Below are positions 52,801-62,748 of a DNA stretch of 64,000 nt, piece by piece. Made by a program: the position numbers and the translations under genes. The stretch lies in NCBI RefSeq assembly GCF_902150065.1, contig NC_043989.1:25239667-25303666 (forward strand), read 5' to 3'. The notes under the pieces were generated by a model. It had not been told where the DNA came from, did not search any database, and saw only the letters and a program-made list of their open reading frames with translations. Position 1 is the first letter of the stretch; each line of letters begins with the position of its first letter. The DNA comes from Myripristis murdjan. Taxonomy: Eukaryota; Chordata; Actinopteri; Holocentriformes; Holocentridae.

Positions 52801-55339
52801 GAGGGAGAAGCAGGAAGACGAGAGAAAGAGAATGACACAGGCAGGCAGAGAGGGAAAGGAGCTGAGCATCAAACTGGCTGAGCTGGAGGCCGAACTGGAG
52901 GAGCTGAAGAGTCATGGTAAGAACATCTCACCAGTGGAGAAAAATCTCTCAGAAGCCAACAGCCCCCTGACCTACCTGACTCTCCACGACGACGAGGTCA
53001 ACTCCAACATCGTTGACCTCGACAGCAAGCCCCTCCCCTCACCAGAGCAACACCGCCTCTTCTGCAAATCCACCAATCAGCGCAATATGGCGATCCCCCA
53101 GGCAACAGCAGATCTCATCCAGGAAGAGAAAATCGGGAGAGCTCTTGAATGCTCTACTCTTTCACATAAGGGCCAAACGGGGAGGAGTGTCTCTGATCTG
53201 GACGATGGCACTTTAGAGGAGAAACTGTGTGTGTCTTACATCTTGGACCAGAGAGAGAAGGGGGAATCTTCCCCCTCAGACTTGGCCAAGGAGGTGGAGT
53301 GTCTGCGTGAGAAGAATGCCAAGGAGACTGAGCGGGCTAATCGGTGCCAGGCTAAGCTGGAGGCCTTGCAGAACCAGGTAAATTCTTAGGATTGTGGGTA
53401 ATGTACTCCACAAAGTAAATGGCCAATAATGTTCCATATAGTAAAGTACCAGCACACATATGAAAAATCCATTCCACTTCTTATGTCTAGCTCATCAACC
53501 TCAGTACTGAGTGTTCTTTCTGTACTTGTTTTATTCAAGAAGTCACCAATCCCTGCTTTGCATCTGGTCTATTAACGCCTTTCCGCTGTTTTTATAACAC
53601 AGGACAGCGCAGCCTTTTACAGCTTATTAATCTAGTTTTCATTTCTCTTTGGCTAACCCTCCCTCCCTCTGTCCTTCCTTTTTTTTTTTTAAATTGGTGA
53701 TACTGTTAACGAGACATAGTGGAAAGGGGAAAAAAATAAATAAAAGACAAATCAAGCAAATAGACAAACAAATAAACAAACAGAAATAATGACAAACAAC
53801 AGCAATGACAACATCATATTACAATGAAAAAGATAGTAAACGTAGAGAGCAACTAACCAATATGGATTGATTGTGGGAAAAGGGAAGGGGGGGTGAGTGA
53901 ATGAAAGTGAGGAAAGGAGAGAGAGAGAGGAGGGGGAGAGTGGGAGGGGGAGGAAGAAAAAGTGAGCGTGTTAATAATTATAATAATAATGATAATAATA
54001 ATAATAACAATACAACAATATATAGTAATAATGATAATAGTCTTGTTTGATAGTATACTGTGGCGGTGGCAGAGGCAGCCACAATAACAGCAAAATGGGT
54101 TAAATAATTAGATATTTATATTAATTTATATCAATTTATATCTATTTAAGTTTTGTCCTTCCATCTTTATTTTCTCCCCAGGTGACACTTCAGACCCAGC
54201 AGCTGACTATGGCCTTTGACAGACAGAGCCAGCACATCACAAACCTGCTTTCCGAGCTGCAGGAGAAGGAGAGCACTGTCCTCAGACAGGGAGAAGAACT
54301 GCAGCGCTGCAGGCAGGAGCTGGCTGGACTCAGGGCTGAGAGGGAGGAGGAGGAGAAGGAAAGGAGAGGAAGAGGAGAGGAGGGGAGGGATGCGATGGAT
54401 GAGACACCAGCGGAGCAGATCGCAGAGCTTAAACCCAACCATGAAAAGTTCACTAATATCCTCCTCACTACAAGCTCACTGACTGCTGCTCTTCCTGTCC
54501 TCAGAGAGGCAGGTCAACCAGAGACTAGGACCTTTGATGTTGACAGACCACCAGCTACTAGCAACAGCCAAAACTCAGACAGAGAAGCACTACGGTCAAG
54601 AACATTTCCTCAAGGCTCAACAGACACAAACAAGACTCAGGGTGACTTTGTTTTTGTGAAGGAGACGTTACACACTGCAGCTATATACCAGGATACTACT
54701 GAAGATCAAGGAGGAACGGCAGCCCTGGTTACAAATTTACTCGCTCTCCAAGAGGAGAATCAGCAGCTGAAAGAAAGAATCAAGGCCCTAATGGTTTTAC
54801 AAACCAACAGCCCAGCGCTGCAAGATGCTGCTGAAAACCAAGAAAACTCAACTGAGCCAGGAAATGCAGCCACTTCTTGGTCAGAGGAGGTGACAACATG
54901 CTCTACCAGCGTGCTGTGTGACATCATTGAGGGACAGCATTCGAAACGGCAGGATGGGGAGAGGAGTGGAGATGGAGAGAGGGAAGAAGAGGAGAGCAGG
55001 GCTAAGGAGGAGTCGGGAACAGTCCCTCAGCATCAGATCAGCCTCCTGCAGCAACAGGTAGTGATGTGTCACCTGTTTCACTGTAGAGGAATCACAAAAA
55101 TATGTTTGTTTGTTTGGTTTTTTTTTTATATGCAGTTGACTGAGAAGTCTGAAAGGAGCATTTTTCTTTTCTTTTCTTTTCTTTTCTTTTCTTTTCTTTT
55201 CTTTTCTTTTCTTGTCTTTTTTTCTTTAAAGCCAGCCAGTACAACACCACAATAAAACAGATTAAATGTAGTCCATTTCTAAGAAGACAAATCTTTGTGA
55301 TCACAGTTACAAATAGCAACATGTGGTTATGGACAGTGA

Positions 55340-55402
<63 letters not shown>

Positions 55403-57836
55403 TAAGTATAGCATTCCTGTGATATTAACATGGTCTATGAACTTTGAAACCTATGCCAATGCATTTTCTGATTGTCAGTCTATAAATTAAAAAGAAAAAA
55501 CAAAAACAAATAGTTGTTTTGAACAACTGAAGCTGATTTGTTGGGTACAGTCCTAGTAATATAACTCAGCATGATATAACTACAACGTATGTTTAGTTCT
55601 CTGTATGCACAAAAATAAGAAATGTTTTTTGGTTTGCATTTTTCCCTGTGACTCTTTAATTATGATGAAGCTCTTTGATTCATTCTGTCCTGTTGTTCCC
55701 CTCCTGTCCAGGTGGTGGTGCTGCAGGCTGAGCTGCAGGCTCTCTCTGTGGAGAACCAGTTGCAGGCCGAGGAGCTGGCTGTGTGGAGGCTGGCCTCCCA
55801 ACCCACCCCAGCCCTCCACCACAACCTCCCCCAGACAGATCTCAGTCAGTCTGAGACCCAGGACCGAACCTCTGCTGTCAGACTCACCGGGTCACACCAG
55901 CAGCCGACTGATGACACGTCCCACGTTCTGTCAGAGGGCCAGACTCAGGCACCTGCACTTGGCCCTGAGGGTCCAGCACCCCAAGGTGTCCCTCAGAGCC
56001 CCGCTACTGTGACAGTGATCAGAGAGGACGAGCTGCTCCTCTCCTGTTCGTCCAACAAACTGCAGGGCCGCTTGCTGGCCTCCAGGTATTTTACACACAC
56101 ACACACACGCACACACACATGCACACACACACACGCACACACACACACACACACACAGTCAAATTTACCAAATGAATGTCAAATCTATATACCACTGGTT
56201 GTCAAACTGGGGTTCTTGAGGGGGCTCCCCAGAAGAACAATTGTTCTGTTCATAGGTTTCACACTGTTCACTGTTAATCTGCCAGTCTACAGTACGGACT
56301 GGTGTGGAATAACTAAACTATGTAGACTGATTATCTATAGTTCAGTGTTTACTGCATGTCTTGAACTGTATGTGGATTCCTGTTGTATCAGTATGTCTTG
56401 CTTGTCCATCAAAGGGAAAAAGACAACAACCTGTAAATTCATATTTGGTGATCAGCATAATTATGATTGTAATGATCCTGATAACTTTTGATCTCTTGTC
56501 TCATTTTTTTTCCCACGTTAAGAATGACCCATAAAATTCCTGTACCAAAGAGTCGCCAGCCTCCTAAAAAGACATCAGTGCCTCAGGGTTACCTTCAGGA
56601 CTTCACCATTGTTGATGAGGTGATTTTTCTCCCCCCAACTTGATTTAGGATTCCTCTACAATTTATATTACTGACACCTCTGTCTTAGACACAACTGATG
56701 CCCATAAACCTCTCCTCAGTATTTCAGGAATGAGTTGTTTTTCATTGCATTGAAATTCAAAGCTCTTTGTATGCCTGCAATACTTGTCTTCGCTCATCTA
56801 CCTTTACAAAGAAAGGATATGCCATTTAACCCTGTACACTTCAGGAATCCGACACTTGTTTGTTAGATAGTGAGGGCTATGCCCAGTCAGTTTCAGAATG
56901 AAAAATAACGCTTCAGATGTAGGCTTTTAATCATGGGCCCATAGTTTTGTTTACTAGGTGGAATAATGATTTGGCCTAAAATGCCTATTCTTATATTTAC
57001 TTTCTCTCAGGAGTCTGACAAAGAAAACCTGGAGAGTAAGTACTTGAAACAGACAAAGACCACTTCAGCACAGCACAAAGAGAAGAGAGAGGCTGAATTA
57101 ATCCAAATGTATTCTGCTGAAACCGGCCAGCAGCAGGTCACCAGAGAGACCAAAGCAACACCGCTGACCAAAGTGACCGAGTTCCACAGAGAGGATCCGG
57201 AGGCCAAACCAAACACTGAAGTAAATAGCACTTGTGTTTCGTTAGAGACCGAGGGTTTGGGTAGCATGAACAATGCTAGCACCCAAACTGAAGAAAGCCT
57301 AAACCCTCCCAAAGCACCGACAGCCTCTGAACTCCATCATGCCTACACACAGACTGAGAAAGAGGAGCAGGAGGATGAAGAATTGGTAGACTCTCCCCCT
57401 CTGTCTCCTGTCCCGCCATCTGAGGCGACAGCGGTTGCAGACAAGATGTTGTTCTCTGGTTCCTTCCCCATCCCAGCCGATCCAGCCCGTCTGGCTGAAC
57501 GCATCCGTCGCAACCGGAGCCAGCTGTCAGCTGCTTTCGATGACACTGAATACGAACCCTACGGCTTGCCTGAAGTTGTCATGAAAGGTAATTTCATATT
57601 TGAAGCATTTATTTACTTTGCTTCTCCTTTCACACTCTATCCTTCCCCTACCTCTCTCTAATCCTCACCAGTTCATTCCTCTGTCCTGCCTCTGTCTCTC
57701 CTCCTCCCCTCTTGCAGGTTTTGCTGACATCCCCAGTGGTCCCTCCTGTCCCTACATAGTGAGGAGGGCTCTGTTAGGGACATCGGCCGTACCCCTCCCT
57801 CAGAGAGACCCGGCTCAGAGCGAGGAGACGGATTAA
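39858..57836 (+). CDS. cenpf: Centromere protein F (mitosin), 16 coding exons, 1689 aa
   Basis: Exons: 39858-40019, 40875-41071, 41819-41932, 42276-42333, 43133-43397, 45620-45813, 46612-46737, 46940-47068, 49589-49711, 51095-51230, 51855-53377, 54182-55057, 55712-56085, 56523-56619, 57011-57587 and 57718-57836. They sum to 5070 nt in frame. The start MSWAQEDW matches the family N-terminus. CQRQNADSSR and ELQQARTLHNALQAQADK match human CENP-F segments. Exons 11-12 are a long charged coiled coil (from about residue 570). Near the end TEYEPYGLPEVV and FADIPSG are the conserved C-terminal motif. CENP-F is a cell-cycle-regulated kinetochore and nuclear-envelope protein that binds microtubules and NDE1/NDEL1-dynein. 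It is roughly half the human length (3114 aa) and ends SEETD, without CAAX. The junctions around exon 4 (42276-42333) are the weakest; they were chosen because they keep QPPHTR/QQLQFS in frame. Confidence 0.93.
40171..40226. repeat. (TCTA)n-(TCTG)n compound microsatellite
   Basis: About 6 TCTA units followed by about 7 TCTG units in cenpf intron 1. Confidence 0.95.
42633..42961. mobile_element. Possible MITE in cenpf intron 4
   Basis: The ends CTAGGCATGGGCCAATAT and ATATCATCCCATCCCTAG are imperfect inverted repeats (about 14 of 18) around an AT-rich 330-bp core. The layout resembles fish elements with CTAGGGATGGG-type ends. The target duplication is not clear. Confidence 0.4.
43398..45619 (+). 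other. cenpf intron 5
   Basis: A 2.2-kb intron. An open frame of 186 codons on the minus strand at 44705-45265 has no conserved features and skewed composition; I regard it as chance. No transposon ends were recognised. Confidence 0.5.
45817..45884 (+). repeat. (CA)n microsatellite directly after cenpf exon 6
   Basis: The donor GTAA runs straight into about 34 CA units, with two CG variants at the start. Confidence 0.95.
46738..46853 (+). repeat. (GA)n microsatellite beginning at the cenpf exon 7 donor
   Basis: The donor GTGAGA is the first unit of a 116-bp GA repeat with two GGGA interruptions near its start. Confidence 0.95.
47217..47738. mobile_element. Fold-back DNA transposon with long inverted repeats
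   Basis: About 47217-47345 and 47583-47738 are inverted copies. On the left AGTTTCTGTGTGGCTTGGTG and TCTGTCTCCCTTC correspond to GAAGGGAGACAGA and the complement CAAGTCACACAGAAACTGAC on the right. The outer edges GGAACAGTTCACCC and GAATTGTTCTC also pair loosely. No transposase frame is present. It lies in cenpf intron 8. Confidence 0.65.
49712..51094 (+). other. cenpf intron 9
   Basis: The intron starts with a short CA tract. At about 50170-50260 and 50720-50775 there are TTAATCATG / AATCACGTGTTAATGC stretches and a flanking CTTTGACAACCCC. These look like the decayed ends of a dispersed fish repeat with TTAAT-rich termini. No exon was seen. Confidence 0.4.
53378..54181 (+). repeat. cenpf intron 11 with simple-sequence blocks
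   Basis: The intron holds purine-rich low-complexity sequence (about 53875-53965) followed by an (ATA)n/(AAT)n tract (about 53975-54030). Confidence 0.7.
55161..55214. repeat. (TTTTC)n microsatellite
   Basis: About ten TTTTC pentamers in cenpf intron 12. A (CA)n tract of nearly 60 bp follows at about 55340-55397. Confidence 0.95.
56093..56158 (+). repeat. (CA)n microsatellite after cenpf exon 13
   Basis: The CA tract, with a few CG and TG variants, begins 7 bases after the exon 13 donor (GTATTTTA). Confidence 0.95.
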
Positions 57837-57964
57837 GACCTAGCTTCCAGGTAACCAGCATAGATAATCTGCTAATTACAGGGAGACTGTGTGACCGCAG
57901 AGAAAGTTTTGTAATTCAAGAACTAGGAGATTTCATTTCAATAGTTCTGTAGTATGTCAGTGAG

Positions 57965-58593
57965 CGTGTTTACATGCACACCATAGTCCTGTATTATTTG
58001 GAATATCCTCAATATTCTGGTTGCGCACGAGTCATGTAAACACGTACCGAACCCGATTAAGGTCATATTCCGGTTGGAGAAACTGGCATATGCCCGTTTT
58101 AACCAGAATATTGTGCCATGTAAACACCTTAATCGGAAAATGCCCTGTACTAGAATATTCAGTTATGTCTGCGCATGCTCGATTTGCAATGAAGCCTGGG
58201 GCGTCTTTGTTGCTATGGTTACTGCAAGCGGGGAGAACGACATGGCGAACAGCCTGGCGAAAAGAAGAAGAGCTAGCATTTTTGGAGTGAGGAGGAGACT
58301 GCAGTCTGCCTTCAGCTGATCAAAGACTTAAATATCATGGAGGATATCGATGGGAGGAAACACAGAAATAGTGACAGCTTCTTCTTCTTCTCCTGTATTT
58401 CTGGCAGACCAGACGCTTATACGTGTAGCGCTGCCCCCCCGTGGCTGAGTGTTGCATTACATAAGAGCGTGGAATATGCCGAAACACGGGAATATGCCAA
58501 GTAACATGTAAACGGAATATTCCAGTTGCCGCGGCGCAGTTACCTTAACCGGAATATTGGCCCGAATAGGAATATGGTGTGCATGTAAACGTA
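57965..58593. mobile_element. Non-autonomous DNA transposon with 18-bp inverted repeats and 9-bp flanking duplication
   Basis: GTTTACATGCACACCATA (left, from 57968) and its exact complement at the right end (58573-58590) form the termini. Identical GTCAGTGAG copies lie immediately outside at 57956-57964 and 58594-58602; they are probably the target duplication (8 or 9 bp). Inside each end are many copies of an ATATTCC/GGAATAT word and TTAATCGG/CCGGTT words in both orientations. The centre is G+C-richer and has a short open frame of no known family. The family is uncertain; hAT-like is the best guess. Confidence 0.8.
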
Positions 58594-59121
58594 GTCAGTG
58601 AGATATAGGTAAAGTTCCTGAAAATATCACTCTTTTTCAACTATGTATGTTTTCTGAGTGTGTCTGAACATGATGGTTTGAACAGGGCAATATCAGGGTG
58701 TCTGCAGTTCTTGAAATATGTTAAACCATTTTATTTCTACTTGAAGCAAAATTGAACTTTGGTAGAGTGTTGGGTCGTATAGTTACCTGAGTGTTACAGT
58801 GCAATGTCCTCATTAGTTGCTCCATGCTCCCCTGGGCTGGTAATCCAGAATTATGTAGATGTGTCTCTCCATTCACTCCCATGGCACAGCAACACAATTC
58901 ACAAAATAAGTTTTTAAGTGCAAAAATGAATGGAAATAAACAAACAAAGCAGATTATACCAATATAGAAAATAAGTCCTGGTACTCATTTTTTGAGGTAA
59001 TTAAACAACCCTTTTCTTTTTATCTTCCTATTTTAATTGGAAAGTAGATCCAGCAGCTTGCATCTGCAGGAAACTTCCATATAGTAACCTTGCACCAAGA
59101 AGAAATGTCCTGTTAGTACAG

Positions 59122-59243
59122 TGTCCTGAGTTTGAAGCCGACCTCTATCCATTTGCTGCATGTCATCCCCCTCTCTCTCCCCAGCCTTTCCTGTCTCTCT
59201 ATCTCTACTGTGACTGTCGAATAAAGCAGAAATGCCAAAAAAT
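59122..59243 (+). mobile_element. SINE fragment (same family as 31074-31253)
   Basis: It shares GCTGCATGTCATCCCCCTCT, CCTTTCCTGTCTCTCT, CTGTGACTGTCGAATAAAG and CAGAAATGCCAAAA with the longer copy. The tRNA-like head is reduced to a GAGTTTGAAGCCGACCTC remnant. Confidence 0.75.
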
Positions 59244-59687
59244 ATTAATCTTTAGGGTAATTGACTTTGCTTGTGTTCATCTATCTGCTGAAAGTGTAAT
59301 TGGGAGGAGTGTATTTGTATTTTGGGAACTGTTTGCTGCACTATGGAAGTGAAAGAAAAGACAGACCTACCTTATTGTGTGTTAGCAGCCCAGGGGAGCG
59401 CAGAGCAGCTAATGAGGACATTTCACCACTATGTGGACTATATAACACCCAGGTGACCATGCAACCTAACACTCTACCAAAGTTCAATTAAACATAGAAT
59501 TTTAAGTCCTAATTTGAGTTTCTTATGTGATCTGCCTTTTCCAAAATAGGTAGGCAGGTAAAATGACGTCACTCCATCGGTAGATTGTTTTCAAATGATT
59601 AAAAAAACAGATTCATTTTTTTGTGATTCATTACAAAGCTAAATGAAATGCTAAGATTGGCATTTTGTGTGTACTGTTTGTGTGCAG

Positions 59688-60320
59688 GACAAAGCTGATC
59701 ACTGCCCCGACTAGAAACCTCGCCGACGGGTGGCAGCTGCTACACCAAAGGGATGCTTTTTCTGCACTGGTTTGAGCTACATAAAAATCTACATTGTGGA
59801 TCTAAAAGACCATATGGGCACTAGTTTGTCCTTTAATAGCTGTGGGGAGACTTTGTTGTCCATCATAATGCAGTTCCTTTACACCCACCCGTATATTTAG
59901 GGACAGAGGTAGTGATTTAGAGGTGTTGATGTTTTTCTAAGTTAACCACTTTTCCAAAGGGACCGTTTAGCTTTCAGTAGCTCCTATATGCCTCAGAAAC
60001 CTATGGCTCTGGCCTAAGTATACTTTGAATGAAACACAGTGCCTAGTTTATACTATTTTTTCAAACCAGGGCCTTGCCAAGATAGATTTGATTTGTTTTG
60101 CAAAAGGTTGAGGCCAAGAGCAGCCTGTTGTGAAAACATTTTTTTGTTGAGATGCCTTATTTATGTTCACTTGAATGAATTTTAGTGAAGGGCAGGTGTT
60201 CACGTTTACAGTAATTTGACGAAAGTGTGGAATGTCTTATGTGTGAATGAGAGAGAAAGTTTGTGCACAACTGCGTATGTGAACATATGTGTCATCATAT
60301 CGATGTTACTGTGTGTGTGT

Positions 60321-60351
<31 letters not shown>

Positions 60352-61243
60352 GGAGAGAGAGAGAGACGGGCCGCGCACGTGTCTGTGACTCAACCTAACC
60401 TGTGTTGGTTTCCGCTCCATGTATGGTGATACATTCTGTGTTCTCTCTCTCTTTCTCTTTGTCTCCATTTTCTCCTCCCACTCCTGCTTTTGCTTTTCTG
60501 TCAATCTCTGACACTAACGAGCTCTCATAACAAGCTTAGCTCTGAATTTACCAAAACCTAAACATGTGAAGCTTTATTTTGTCAGCACAGTAATTTTGTT
60601 TCCTAGATTTGATCAGATATAATATATTTGATTAATATAACTATTTTTGATATGTCCTTGTTGCACATTTGTTATTGTGCCACAGACAACAGTAGCCTGT
60701 ATGTACAGTGTAGATTTTGTAGATGAATTTGAAGTTAATGTACAGTACTTATATTGTGTTGTCCACTAGTCGTCCTCGATAATTTTGCAGCCAAGTATGT
60801 GACCACTTTGCATGGTAATGGCTGGCCTGGCACTAAAAGATCTGATGAGTTAAAGCCAGCATTGTCACAACAGAGCCGCATCTATGAAATTACAGCAGAT
60901 GAAGGTTAAAGACTTGTTTAGGTTTGTCAAAAGTGTTGGGGGATTTTAATTTCTCACATTTTATTTCGCGGTCGAGTTGGTCTCTTACTTGCTTACTGAT
61001 TCACTCAGAACATTGTGGACTGTTACTGACCTGATTCCCTGTTATTGCCATTTTCCCCCACGCCCCCACTGAACTTCCCCTCCTGTTTAACTGCCTTCAT
61101 ATCTCTGGGATCTGTAGTCTTTTGGCGGCGAGGCGGGTTGAGAAGACTCAGAGCACAGACGCACTGTGAACCTCTTGCCCTGTTTAGGACACTTTTATGT
61201 GAATGTATCTTTGTTGACATGTTGTGTTTGCAGGTAGAATAAA
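59688..61243 (+). other. Probable cenpf 3' UTR terminal exon with poly(A) signal
   Basis: The sequence is continuous from the 59688 acceptor to AATAAA at 61238-61243. A (GT)n tract is at about 60310-60351. No coding frame in it extends the protein or supplies a CAAX box. Confidence 0.45.
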
Positions 61244-61487
61244 AGGCTTGCTTTCAATTTGACTGTTCACTTTTTCTTTTTGAAACAGTTGTCTATTGGT
61301 GTCTATCGGTTCTTTTAATCCTGAGGAGAAGAAGAGATGGCTGTGTAGTCTGATGACATGGAGACATGTTAAATGTGTTGTCTTCGCTTCATCTTATATC
61401 CGTGTCCACTGTGCCACGCTGTTAGGCTGCTGGCAAGCAGTTATGTCTAAATGAGTGCTATGCTTCAGTGAAGATGGCTCCTGTCTA

Positions 61488-61866
61488 CACTACAAAAAAT
61501 CTCTCTTAAATCATTAGGCTCATTAATATGTTAAAATCATGTTTTTCTTAAAATAAGTGAAGGAATCTCCCAGTGAAATGAGATAGTCCCGATTATGTCA
61601 AACTTGAGTAAACTTCAGAATTTTCTTGAATCAAGTGGCATTTTCTTAATACTACTGGGCTGATCTGCCTATTTATAGAATACTATGCTACTACTTATGT
61701 TACCCCCACCCCACCCCAAATAAATAAATAAATAAAAAATCTGAAACTGCATTGGAAACAAGTGGAATTATTTCATCTTACTGGCAGTTTATTTGCACGT
61801 TTTGAGGAAAAATAGGATTTCAACATTGAATATGAGACTGTTAAGATGGAGATCTTTTTTGCAGTG
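61488..61866. mobile_element. Possible MITE upstream of the last candidate gene
   Basis: The ends CACTACAAAAAATCTC and GAGATCTTTTTTGCAGTG are imperfect inverted repeats about 380 bp apart. The AAACTTGAG/TTCTTGAATCAAGTGGCA/AAACAAGTGG interior is typical of a common fish repeat with CACTGCAAAAA ends. No target duplication was recognised. Confidence 0.5.
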
Positions 61867-61967
61867 GAAATGGTAAGTGGAATATCTTGGTTTAATCACA
61901 AAACTATTTCCGTAATTAGCAGTGTCCTCTCCCCTTGTGTTTTGGTCAGAGATGGATTTATAAGAAG

Positions 61968-62748
61968 ATGCCAAGAGCTTTAAGGGAGCAGATTGAGATG
62001 GAGCAATTCAGGATCCAACAAATGACCAAGGAGCTCCTGCTTTTAAGTGTGATATATTTCATGTTGCACTTTACTTTCTCCTTCAGAGAGAAAAATTGGG
62101 TGGACCATAACTCTGACTTTGAAGAAACAAATGTCTCTCTTTACTTCCCAAAAGACAAGTTGGAAAGGCAAGGATTTAAAGAGCTAAGCCCCCTCACACA
62201 TCCAGTTCAGGAAACGCTGGGCCCTCTGCTCTTCTTCTGCAGCGACTGCACTTTGTCACAGCCTCAGTGCCGTAATAGGTCCTACACACACACACAAACA
62301 CACACACACACAGACACACGTGCCTCCGCCTTGTCCCTTCCTAGTACTCCTCCTACAATCTGCTCTCCTCCATCAGAGTGATGTAGGGTCCAGAGAATGG
62401 GGAAACACCTTCCAAGGAGAAAACACATGCACAAATGCACTCACACACACATGCACATTTTCTTCAGTGAGTGTTGATTGGAGACAGGACGTTCTGCGTC
62501 GCATGGGACAATCCGTTGGACAGCACTATTTCTCCAAATTGAAGGTAAGACATTCATTCAATTGGTTAGTGTAAGCTTTAAAGTTGGCATGTTTTGGAAA
62601 AACATTCTGTTGTGTGTTTTAACTTGAAAAGTAGAGCAACATATTTATTAAAAGTATTGTTGTTTTGTGTTAGATTCAGATTGCTTATAATGGGGAGCCT
62701 TATGATGATCACTGGAAACACGTGGCTGCCACGCCTTTAATCGTTTAG
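61968..62748 (+). CDS. Unrecognised three-exon candidate, 152 aa
   Basis: I do not recognise this protein. Exons 61968-62278, 62472-62544 and 62674-62748 total 459 nt in one frame, from MPRALREQIEMEQF to the stop after VAATPLIV. Supporting signals are a GTAAGA donor after YFSKLK at 62544, a TTTGTGTTAG acceptor at 62673, and an even, non-repetitive composition in the last two exons. Weak points are the middle acceptor (only CAGTGAG), the donor at 62278 next to a CA tract, and a hydrophobic stretch (about residues 23-39: LLLLSVIYFMLHFTFSF) that could be a membrane helix or retained intron. Upstream exons may exist. The last exon is followed by GTATGC, so the frame could also be part of a longer or alternative transcript. 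It could be a small lineage gene, a piece of a longer gene, or a pseudogene. Confidence 0.3.

Larger units (their letters stand above)
57851..59687 (+). other. Probable intron in the cenpf 3' UTR
   Basis: Fourteen bases after the stop codon the sequence reads CTTCCAG|GTAACC, a good donor. A good acceptor follows at TTTGTGTGTGCAG before GACAAAGCTG (59688). The presumed intron contains the MITE at 57965-58593 and the SINE fragment at 59122-59243. The exon at 59688 does not add coding sequence, because the stop lies upstream. RNA evidence is needed to be sure it is spliced. Confidence 0.5.
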
